From an uncultured bacterium (GTDB lineage Bacteria; Patescibacteriota; Minisyncoccia; Phycocordibacterales; UBA2100), in NCBI GenBank assembly GCA_903881205.1, contig CAIRSC010000096.1, positions 1-12,037 on the forward strand: 12,037 bases of DNA. The letters run 5' to 3'. Every line of letters begins with the position of its first letter. Position 1 is the first letter of the stretch. The notes under the pieces are model-generated. The model saw only the letters and a program-made list of their open reading frames with translations. It was not told where the DNA came from and did not search any database. This document shows, piece by piece, positions 1-5,669 of this stretch. A program made the translations under genes and the position numbers.

Positions 1-783
1 ACTCACCACCAGTTCTCCGGCGACTCCTGTCTCATGAATGGGGTGGCCGTCGGTATCGATCAGATCAAAGTGGTGCGTATTCATGGGCGCTTCAACGGCA
101 CTCGGAAATCCCTCAATTGGAGGGATAGCGCTGAGTATGATTGGCGGTTGCATTTCAGCGGAGGCGTACATCATTACAATCTTTGCATTCGGGAAGTATT
201 TGTGGAGTATGATGCGATGCGCATCTCGACATACGTCTGTTTGTACAAAAAGAGTTTTGATTTTTGAGAGGTCATACCGTTTTCCCAGTACCGGAGCGAA
301 TTCGATGATGATAGACGCGGTCCCCGCCGCGATACCGTCGATGTGCATTGCGGCTGCGAGCGCAGCAGACGCCTCTAGTCGCGCAGGATCTCCACCGATG
401 AACGCGCAGCCGGGACGGATAAATTTCGTATTAATTGCATGGGGATACATGAATCCTATGAAACTGGTCATACGCGCTCGCTCGGTGAATTCTTCGATGT
501 ACGGAATGTCGGGTTTGGGGACAATAACCAGGCCGACTCCCGTGGTTCCCGATGATTGATGAATACGTTCCAGATCGTGAAGCGGTATAAATGTTCGCTT
601 CTCGTACGGTACGCGCATGAGGTCTATTTTTGATATGGTCGGTATGGATTCCCACTCAGTCCAAGTCCGCGGGAAGTCTTCGGCGATTTTGATTCTCCCC
701 CTGTATATGTCCGCATAGAATGTCGAATACGGTGAAGAAATGACCTCATGAAGCTTCCTGCGAATGTACTCAAGCGATGCCAT
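1..783 (-). CDS. PaaK/LuxE-like AMP-forming adenylating enzyme, C-terminus cut off by window edge
   Basis: The visible 261 residues are the N-terminal domain of an ANL-superfamily enzyme, closest in style to phenylacetate-CoA ligase (PaaK) and acyl-protein synthetase (LuxE). Such enzymes activate a carboxylic acid with ATP to an acyl-AMP and pass it to CoA or another acceptor. The ATP-binding motif SSGTTG is at residues 77-82, preceded by ERIH as in PaaK. The A5-type motif is YASAE at 206-210 (usually YGxTE), and GELVVS at 256-261 is the start of the region leading to the hinge; about 150-170 further residues would be expected past the edge. The Lys that usually follows SSGTTG (SSGTTGKPT) is Val here. 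The ATG lies one base after the stop of the upstream gene, so translation is probably coupled and both sit in one transcript. The acyl substrate cannot be read from the sequence. The family is fairly sure, the reaction is not. Confidence 0.8.
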   Translation of the reverse strand, partial: MASLEYIRRKLHEVISSPYSTFYADIYRGRIKIAEDFPRTWTEWESIPTISKIDLMRVPYEKRTFIPLHDLERIHQSSGTTGVGLVIVPKPDIPYIEEFTERARMTSFIGFMYPHAINTKFIRPGCAFIGGDPARLEASAALAAAMHIDGIAAGTASIIIEFAPVLGKRYDLSKIKTLFVQTDVCRDAHRIILHKYFPNAKIVMMYASAEMQPPIILSAIPPIEGFPSAVEAPMNTHHFDLIDTDGHPIHETGVAGELVVS

Positions 784-784
784 A

Positions 785-1522
785 TCAGAGCACGAGCGCA
801 AGCGAGTCGGGGTGATTGCATGAGCATCGGGTGTCGAGTCTCTCCAGTCGGTAGGGGAGTAAGACGTGCATGAATCGTCCTTTTTCGGGATCAGTCATAA
901 AGGCGTTTCGTCCTTCAAATTCCCATATAAATCTAGTGCTCGGATGGAACACGTGCGCCTTCGTTTCTTTCTGCACATGTTCGCACTGATAGAGGACGAC
1001 CATACTGGGAACTGCATGCACTTCGTAAAACAACCTACCTTCTCCGGGGGGTGTGTCCGGCATCTCGCCGAGTCCAAGCGCTATTTGATAGTACAGGCGC
1101 TCTCGTGCGGGGTGTTCTCCGAGCTCTCGTTGAAAGTTTTTGAATCCCTGCCGCATCGTCACCACGGCTTCGACGTGGACCGGATCAATAAGGGCAACAG
1201 CGACACGTGCCCTCTCTTCGGCGATGTTGCTTACAGGCATAGGATAGGGAAGCGAGCGTATCGCGCGGTGAAATCTGATATCGTATTGAGAAAAAGCGGG
1301 GAACAGGCCAAGGATGAGTGTGGGATGGAATATTCCCGCCAGGAGTCGGATTGTCTCCCATGGCTCGTCTTTATCGAGGGGCACAACGTCAAGGTTCGGG
1401 AGGCTAGTTATGTCTGTGCTGTTGGGCACCCAGTCGTAGAGATGTGGTTCATTCGTAGACGCTTCCCATCGGAGTGGATATTCGGGGACAGTTTCGAGTT
1501 GTCCCGAAGGAGAGGAAATCAT
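785..1522 (-). CDS. Hypothetical protein co-transcribed with the PaaK-like ligase
   Basis: This 245-residue soluble-looking protein has no signal peptide or membrane segment and I do not recognise its family. It is rich in Pro, Arg, Glu and aromatic residues. The C-terminal part (residues about 100-235) looks like a mixed alpha/beta domain, with segments such as ERARVAVALIDP and GRLFYEVHAVPSMVVLYQ. The frame is open further upstream to 1675, and an ATG at 1618 is possible. I chose the ATG at 1522 because an intrinsic terminator of the preceding gene and a good promoter lie between 1530 and 1591, directly in front of it. The stop codon is separated by one base from the start of the adenylating enzyme, so the two are very likely made together and may work on the same substrate; that is inference. 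A long open frame exists on the opposite strand but has a much less protein-like composition. Confidence 0.68.
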   Translation of the reverse strand: MISSPSGQLETVPEYPLRWEASTNEPHLYDWVPNSTDITSLPNLDVVPLDKDEPWETIRLLAGIFHPTLILGLFPAFSQYDIRFHRAIRSLPYPMPVSNIAEERARVAVALIDPVHVEAVVTMRQGFKNFQRELGEHPARERLYYQIALGLGEMPDTPPGEGRLFYEVHAVPSMVVLYQCEHVQKETKAHVFHPSTRFIWEFEGRNAFMTDPEKGRFMHVLLPYRLERLDTRCSCNHPDSLALVL

Positions 1523-1529
1523 AATAAGA

Positions 1530-1558
1530 AGTGTAGCAGCGGAGTTTTGATTTGACAA
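1530..1558 (-). promoter_or_regulatory. Promoter for the 1522/783 gene pair, leaderless geometry
   Basis: On the minus strand TTGTCA (1558-1553) is followed after 17 bases by TACACT (1535-1530), a good match to a sigma-70 type promoter. The ATG at 1522 lies seven bases after the -10 box, so transcription would begin at or next to the start codon. The -35 box overlaps the T-tract of the upstream terminator. Confidence 0.6.
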
Positions 1559-1591
1559 AAAATAGAGGGGCCCGATGAGATATCGAGCCCC
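1556..1591 (-). terminator. Intrinsic terminator after the TctC-family gene
   Basis: In the minus-strand RNA a 10-pair stem forms between 1591-1582 and 1576-1567, with a five-base loop. All pairs are Watson-Crick except one G-U pair. The stem is GC-rich at its base (GGGGC/GCCCC) and is followed by TCTATTTTTTG with six consecutive T. It lies about 30 bases after the stop of the TctC-family gene. Confidence 0.82.
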
Positions 1592-1623
1592 CCAATCCGG
1601 AACGTATATTCCGGGCATTCGCG

Positions 1624-2586
1624 TCAGTTGCCATGTGCGACCTCGTCCCAGACCGATTTCTCGCGGACAATCCACCTGCGCACGGAGTCGGTCATCTCTT
1701 CCGGTCGCTCCATCACGACCTCGTTCAGCAAGATCTGGAACTTTGCTTGAAGTTCCGGATCTTTCAGTGCCGTATAAAGCGCCTTCTGGAGTTTGCTGAT
1801 AACCTCGATCGGCACTCCCTTCGGCGCGACGATCGCGCTCATGGCGTCTAGCCTGAGGTCGCCCACAACTCCGATCTCGTGTGGGACAGGGATTGTCGGG
1901 AAGAACCGACTGCGTTTGTTGTCGAGAACGGCGAGCCCTGCGAGCCCGCCGTTCTCGCCTACCTGCGGTCCGACAAACGACCCTGCCTCAACCACAAAGT
2001 CGAGGTGCCCTCCGAGTAGCTGCCCCACTGCTTCGTTGGGAGTGCGAAACGGTACATATACTGCCTCTTCGGCTCCGATGTAAGCAAGAAAGCGTTTTCC
2101 GTTGACGTAGGCGCTGTTTTGGTTGCTTGAGCCCCAGGTGAACTTCTTCGGGTCCTTCTTGATTTCCCTCATGAAGGTCTCAAGGGTCGTCCAATTGCCT
2201 CCCTTTCGCACTGCAAGTATCTGCGGTGCGAATTTCGAGGTTAGCCCGATATAAGTCAGATCTTTCATCGGGTCGTATGATACGTCCAGTTTGAAGGATA
2301 GCACCATGTTTGGGGTGCCACCGAATCCAATCGTGTAGCCGTCCGGTTTCGCATGCACCACGGCTTGCATTCCGGTGGTGCCGCTCGCTCCCGAGATAAC
2401 CTCTAGAACGATTTTCTCTTTAAGATAGAGCTGCATCCTTTCGGCAATCTCCCTTTGGAATGGAAGAACGCTGGGGATGGAAACGATGTAGCGGATTGGT
2501 CGATCTGGATATTCCGCGCGCGCCGGTGTGACGACCAGCGAAGCGACGGTGGCTAGCAGTGTAAGGAACTTCGACGTGCACACCAT
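1624..2586 (-). CDS. TctC/Bug-family periplasmic solute-binding protein
   Basis: This protein has 320 residues, the usual length for extracytoplasmic receptors of the tripartite tricarboxylate transporter (TctC, also called Bug) family, which bind carboxylates or other small organic ligands. A signal peptide with a Lys near the N-terminus, a hydrophobic core and an ARA cleavage site ends at about residue 24. The mature part starts EYPDRPIRYIV, as is typical. PDGYT is at 81-85, and the later segments (YDPMKDLTYIGL, VPFRTPNEAVGQLLGGHLDF, APKGVP) follow the family order. The first ligand-binding loop, normally a Pro-Pro-Gly-Gly stretch, reads SIPSVLPFQ at 36-44, so the ligand may be unusual. I chose the ATG at 2586 for the signal peptide and a Shine-Dalgarno site; the frame is open upstream to 2670 but that part overlaps the promoter. 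No TctA or TctB gene is in view, so it is an orphan receptor here. It looks foreign to its neighbours. Confidence 0.88.
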   Translation of the reverse strand: MVCTSKFLTLLATVASLVVTPARAEYPDRPIRYIVSIPSVLPFQREIAERMQLYLKEKIVLEVISGASGTTGMQAVVHAKPDGYTIGFGGTPNMVLSFKLDVSYDPMKDLTYIGLTSKFAPQILAVRKGGNWTTLETFMREIKKDPKKFTWGSSNQNSAYVNGKRFLAYIGAEEAVYVPFRTPNEAVGQLLGGHLDFVVEAGSFVGPQVGENGGLAGLAVLDNKRSRFFPTIPVPHEIGVVGDLRLDAMSAIVAPKGVPIEVISKLQKALYTALKDPELQAKFQILLNEVVMERPEEMTDSVRRWIVREKSVWDEVAHGN

Positions 2587-2593
2587 AATCGTT

Positions 2594-2599
2594 CTCCCT
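2594..2599 (-). promoter_or_regulatory. Shine-Dalgarno site of the TctC-family gene
   Basis: AGGGAG on the minus strand lies seven bases before the ATG at 2586. It decides the start codon and is the only clear Shine-Dalgarno site in the window. Confidence 0.75.
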
Positions 2600-2633
2600 G
2601 GCGTTGATGTTGACGACTCTGTGTCCTCTCGCG

Positions 2634-2661
2634 AGTATAGTCGCATTGGATTTCTGGTCAA
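2634..2661 (-). promoter_or_regulatory. Promoter of the TctC-family gene
   Basis: TTGACC (2661-2656) and TATACT (2639-2634) are spaced by 16 bases on the minus strand. A transcript would start near 2627 and have a leader of about 40 bases before the ATG at 2586. This is the strongest promoter-like pair in the window. Confidence 0.75.
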
Positions 2662-2751
2662 GAAGAGCATGGTCTACTCTCTCGTGGCGAACGTGACCGG
2701 ATTAGACGCACATTTCACCCTCCGGATGATGTGGAAGAATTCGGGCGACCG

Positions 2752-3198
2752 TTAGAGAGGGTTGCCGTACAAAATGAGGCTGGATTCAAAACCACCGGAA
2801 GCTCTAATATCGGTTTTAATAGCAATCCGCGTGCCGGGAGTAATGTCAACCAAAGTTGCCTCTTTCGGCGTTGATAGCGAAGTAAAAATTGCAGCTCCGA
2901 CCGGTTCGAGCTCCTCATATGCAATATATGCTCCGTCAGCAATTTTGACTTGCGCAGTCAATAATTCTCCGGTGAAAGGGTGTCTATAATGAATGGTGAT
3001 GATCCGATTCGGAACGTCGGTAGAGTCGACAATGCCGTAGACGAACCGAGACGATGCAATTTCTGCGATTTTTATACTTTTGTCCAGTTGGCGCAGGGCG
3101 TAGTTTTGCACAAAGAGGAGGTATAGACACATACCTACAGTTACAGCGAATACGGTAAAGAAAACGACACGGATGATTGAAGTTTTGGAATCGTTCAT
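2752..3198 (-). CDS. Small membrane-anchored protein with a beta-rich outer domain, function unknown
   Basis: The protein has 148 residues. Residues about 8-29 form one hydrophobic helix after a short Lys/Arg-containing N-terminus, so it is probably anchored in the membrane with the rest outside. The soluble part (about 45-148) alternates hydrophobic and polar residues in the way of a small beta-barrel or beta-sandwich, with a GIVDSTDVPNRIITIHY stretch and a late LVDITPGTRIAIKTDI stretch. I do not recognise the family. The ATG overlaps the stop of the preceding gene by four bases (ATGA), so the two are translationally coupled. The outer domain shows the same order of features as that neighbour, which hints at a tandem duplication. 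No convincing terminator is visible in the 165 bases between its stop and the TctC-family gene. Confidence 0.72.
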   Translation of the reverse strand: MNDSKTSIIRVVFFTVFAVTVGMCLYLLFVQNYALRQLDKSIKIAEIASSRFVYGIVDSTDVPNRIITIHYRHPFTGELLTAQVKIADGAYIAYEELEPVGAAIFTSLSTPKEATLVDITPGTRIAIKTDIRASGGFESSLILYGNPL

Positions 3199-3578
3199 AA
3201 TGTCGAAAGAGTTTTTTCCGGTACGATTGTTATCTGCGTAAAGCGGATTGCCCCCGGTGTGCGAGTAATCTCCGTATGCACATAATCTCCCACTCGCAAC
3301 GAAGGTATTGTTGCCGGGGAGTCAATCTTTCCAAGAAAAGATATGCTGCGTGTCGGGTCGAGGGGATCTTCCGCTTCGAGGATAGCGTACCCATCGGGAG
3401 ATAAGGCGCGGATTTTTCCGATCGTAGAAGTCGTCAAGCTGATTTTAGCGGAGACTCCGGATATCGAGATGCTTGCGTCACGAGCCGCAGCGAGCGGTCG
3501 TGTTGCAGTGTATCCGAGAATCGTGCCGGCAATCAGTCCGCCACAGATGAATGAGTAGAGAGTCAAGCGCATCATCAT
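3195..3578 (-). CDS. Small membrane-anchored or secreted beta-rich protein, function unknown
   Basis: The protein has 127 residues. Residues about 5-25 form a hydrophobic segment with small residues, which is either a membrane anchor or a signal peptide ending near ATRPLAAA. The remainder looks like one small beta domain: GKIRALSPDGYAILEAED, then a turn, then LRVGDYVHTEITR and a final beta strand. That order (strands, a Gly-Asp turn, strands) recalls an OB-like barrel, but no named family is recognised. Three consecutive ATG codons (3578, 3575, 3572) can start it; the first is given because a TATACT box ends seven bases upstream. It is the first gene of the leftward unit and is divergent from the O-antigen-ligase-like gene, so the two sides may be co-regulated envelope genes. 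Confidence 0.68.
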   Translation of the reverse strand: MMMRLTLYSFICGGLIAGTILGYTATRPLAAARDASISISGVSAKISLTTSTIGKIRALSPDGYAILEAEDPLDPTRSISFLGKIDSPATIPSLRVGDYVHTEITRTPGAIRFTQITIVPEKTLSTL

Positions 3579-3585
3579 ATCGTCC

Positions 3586-3591
3586 AGTATA
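3586..3591 (-). promoter_or_regulatory. -10 box TATACT of the leftward membrane-protein genes
   Basis: TATACT on the minus strand ends seven bases before the ATG at 3578, which predicts a leaderless transcript. No good -35 box is visible at 16-18 bases. Confidence 0.5.
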
Positions 3592-3627
3592 ACGTGCGTG
3601 CGATATTCTCACTGTGGGGATTGCTGA

Positions 3628-3636
3628 TGGTACACT
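3628..3636 (+). promoter_or_regulatory. Extended -10 promoter of the rightward ligase-like gene
   Basis: TGGTACACT is an extended -10 element (TGn plus TACACT). A start near 3643 would leave a leader of about five bases before the ATG at 3648. TATTCT at 3604-3609 is a weaker alternative that would serve the ATG at 3627. Confidence 0.4.
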
Positions 3637-3647
3637 TTACAAGCTCT

Positions 3648-5474
3648 ATGCAACGATTTGTATCTCTGATTGCACCGTGTATATTCCCAACCCTGCTCCC
3701 AGCCCTCCCTTTCGTAGGGCTCGTAGTTCTAGGCGGGGATACGTGGAACGGAATACTCGCAGCAGTAACCTTGGGAGCTGCATATGTTTGTGCCAGTCTT
3801 CCATCGCTTTTCGGTGTTCAGCGCCAGAAAAAATCTTTTTTGCCGGCATCTCTACTCGGGATACCGATTTTTTTGGCGGCGGTTGTGTCAGCCCTACCCA
3901 TGAGGAGTTCCTTTACGGTTACAAATTTCTTTGGGCAAGGATTCGAACTTGGCACTTTAGGATCTTTCCTCCTGATTGCATTAACAGTCGCATTTTGTGT
4001 ATACGCAACGCGGAATGAATCCATTCTATTTCTAGGAGCGATTTCTCTGGTTTCAACAGCTGTCTCTCTCTGCGCGCTACTCTTGTGGCTAGGTGTTTCT
4101 TTTTTCTCTCCATTGGCTGCGCTAGCTCCACAGGTGTCTTTCTTCTTATGCGCGGGGATGCTCACGACAGCACTGATTGTTGATTCGAGACAACGATATC
4201 GAGCTGCGTACGCCGTAGCTGCCGCACTATCGTTTGTTGGTATTCTGATTTTCTTTAATCCGATTGCGGCGTACGTCGGGAGTGTAGTTGCTTTTGCAAA
4301 CGTGTTGTACTTCTTTCGATCGGAAGTGCGGCCTTCCTTTGCCACGTTTCCATTCGCGGCCGCTCTCGTCGCGACAGCGCTGCTCTTGTCGAACGTTTTT
4401 GGGGTTGGTGCCCCCCGTGTTGCGGTTCCTCTCGATATCCATCCTTCGCTTCTTGCGACGGAATATATTATCGGGCCAGAGTATCTGCCGTCAGTCCGCC
4501 TAGCGCTCCTTGGTACAGGACCGGACTCACTATCGTATGCGTGGAATTTGTACCGGCCCGTAGAGCTTAACGCAGGTTCAAGGTGGCAAGTCACGCCTGA
4601 TTCAACTTTTAGTACCGCGACGACGCTTGCTATCGAAGTAGGAATACTCGGTCTTTTTGCCTTCTTCTTACTGCCTTTGGGCGTGCTTTTCACAGTAACT
4701 TCGGTGAGACCGTCTCAGGGTAGTGTACGTGAGGTTCTCTTTTCACTCGTCTTGTTTACGTTTGGAGCGGCGCTTTTCTATTCGGTTGATTTGTTGCTGG
4801 TCCTACTCGGGGCTGCCGCACTCGGACTGTCGTTTTCGGAAGGATATGTGCAACGAGATGGTGACTGGAGCGCGCTCGGTCGTCGGACGATCTTCTTAAT
4901 TACAGTCATCGCCATGTGCGTCGGACTCTCTCTCGTTCTTGCAGCATCGTTACAGGGGAGGGCAGCGTACTATGTAGCGCAAGGACAAGCGGCGCTTGAA
5001 AAAAACAACCCCGACGGAGCATCAATTCTTTTTGATAAAGCGGTCACCTCGTGGCCTGCTGCACCGTATCTACGTGCCGACTCGTTCGCATACGCGCGTA
5101 AGCTTTTTGGCCGTATTAAGGACGGGGGAGGTATTTCCGACCCCGTTGCTTTGCGACATGATGCGGATAGGGGGGTTCTATTTGCAGAACGGGCGACGGG
5201 TGTAGATAGTCGCAATTATGCTCTTTGGATTTTCAGAGGATCTCTCATGACTTCTCTCGTTCAGTTCGGCTACCCCGGCGCGATAGAGAGCGCCGAGGTT
5301 TCTTTTTTGCGTGCGGGAGCGCTTGCGCCAAATCAACCAGAGGTTCTGTACATGCAGGCTCTCCTCAGCGTGGCGGTCGGAAATCCGCGACTTGCCAGCG
5401 AGGACCTTCACAAGGCTCTTACATTGAAACCGGACTATAAGGATGCTATCAACTTGTTGCATGCCCTCAAGTAA
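3648..5474 (+). CDS. O-antigen-ligase-like polytopic membrane protein with C-terminal TPR repeats
   Basis: This is a 608-residue protein. The first about 435 residues hold roughly ten to twelve hydrophobic helices; the last about 170 are soluble and TPR-like, with GQAALEKNNPDGASILFDKA, LWIFRGSLMTSLVQFG, and AEVSFLRAGALAPNQPEVLY followed by ASEDLHKALTLKPDY. Around residue 287 the stretch LLGTGPDSLSYAWNLYRP, then a variable loop and a helix beginning EVGILGLFAFF, matches the outer-loop region of WzyC/WaaL-type O-antigen ligases and polymerases. Related TPR-bearing forms are common in Parcubacteria. Such enzymes transfer or polymerise lipid-linked glycans at the outer face of the membrane; the actual substrate is unknown. 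ATG codons at 3627 and 3648 and a GTG at 3594 are all possible starts; 3648 is preferred because the frame before it overlaps promoter-like DNA. It is followed, after a 195-base gap, by the UnbU-UnbV fusion on the same strand. Confidence 0.83.
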   Translation: MQRFVSLIAPCIFPTLLPALPFVGLVVLGGDTWNGILAAVTLGAAYVCASLPSLFGVQRQKKSFLPASLLGIPIFLAAVVSALPMRSSFTVTNFFGQGFELGTLGSFLLIALTVAFCVYATRNESILFLGAISLVSTAVSLCALLLWLGVSFFSPLAALAPQVSFFLCAGMLTTALIVDSRQRYRAAYAVAAALSFVGILIFFNPIAAYVGSVVAFANVLYFFRSEVRPSFATFPFAAALVATALLLSNVFGVGAPRVAVPLDIHPSLLATEYIIGPEYLPSVRLALLGTGPDSLSYAWNLYRPVELNAGSRWQVTPDSTFSTATTLAIEVGILGLFAFFLLPLGVLFTVTSVRPSQGSVREVLFSLVLFTFGAALFYSVDLLLVLLGAAALGLSFSEGYVQRDGDWSALGRRTIFLITVIAMCVGLSLVLAASLQGRAAYYVAQGQAALEKNNPDGASILFDKAVTSWPAAPYLRADSFAYARKLFGRIKDGGGISDPVALRHDADRGVLFAERATGVDSRNYALWIFRGSLMTSLVQFGYPGAIESAEVSFLRAGALAPNQPEVLYMQALLSVAVGNPRLASEDLHKALTLKPDYKDAINLLHALK

Positions 5475-5527
5475 TGTTTGTGAATCCTTCTGTCCCCAGC
5501 TTCGACAACGCCCGCTTCCCCGCACGT

Positions 5528-5559
5528 CTCTGTGTACATAGAGAGTCTCATCACGAGAC
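5528..5559. repeat. Two overlapping dyads in the 195-base gap before the UnbU-UnbV gene
   Basis: The gap 5475-5669 contains no convincing gene. It holds a 16-base near-palindrome, CTCTGTGTACATAGAG (5528-5543, one mismatched pair), followed by GTCTC-ATCAC-GAGAC (5545-5559). The dyads could be an operator, an attenuator-like mRNA structure or chance. No T-tract follows, so they do not look like an intrinsic terminator. Confidence 0.3.
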
Positions 5560-5669
5560 AGGGGATAGAACACAGGGATGCCACGCATTGGACAGTACAG
5601 CAGAAGAATTACGGGGGTACACACACGCCGTGAATCCTCCTACAGACCGGATGGGAATTTCCTGTTAGC

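Noticed and set aside
38..559. Open frame of 173 codons on the plus strand
   Set aside because: It is antisense to the PaaK-like gene, whose frame carries SSGTTG and the other ANL motifs. The plus-strand product is not protein-like.
866..1555. Open frame of 229 codons on the plus strand
   Set aside because: It lies opposite the 245-residue minus-strand gene. Its product is overloaded with Cys, His, Arg and Ser, while the minus-strand frame is coupled to the ligase gene and has a promoter.
1523..1675. Upstream extension of the 245-residue protein, including an ATG at 1618
   Set aside because: The extension would be encoded by the terminator hairpin and the promoter, and would overlap the end of the TctC gene if started at 1675.
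2587..2670. N-terminal extension of the TctC-like protein to an ATG at 2670
   Set aside because: It covers the promoter and Shine-Dalgarno site and would bury the signal peptide behind 28 polar residues.
3818..4693. Open frame of 291 codons on the minus strand
   Set aside because: It is a Lys/Arg/Ser/Thr/Ala-rich mirror of the hydrophobic codons of the ligase-like membrane protein, so it is a strand shadow.
5178..5624. Minus-strand open frame crossing the gap before the UnbU-UnbV gene
   Set aside because: Most of it is antisense to the TPR region, the remainder has no recognisable content, and no promoter of the local type precedes its start.
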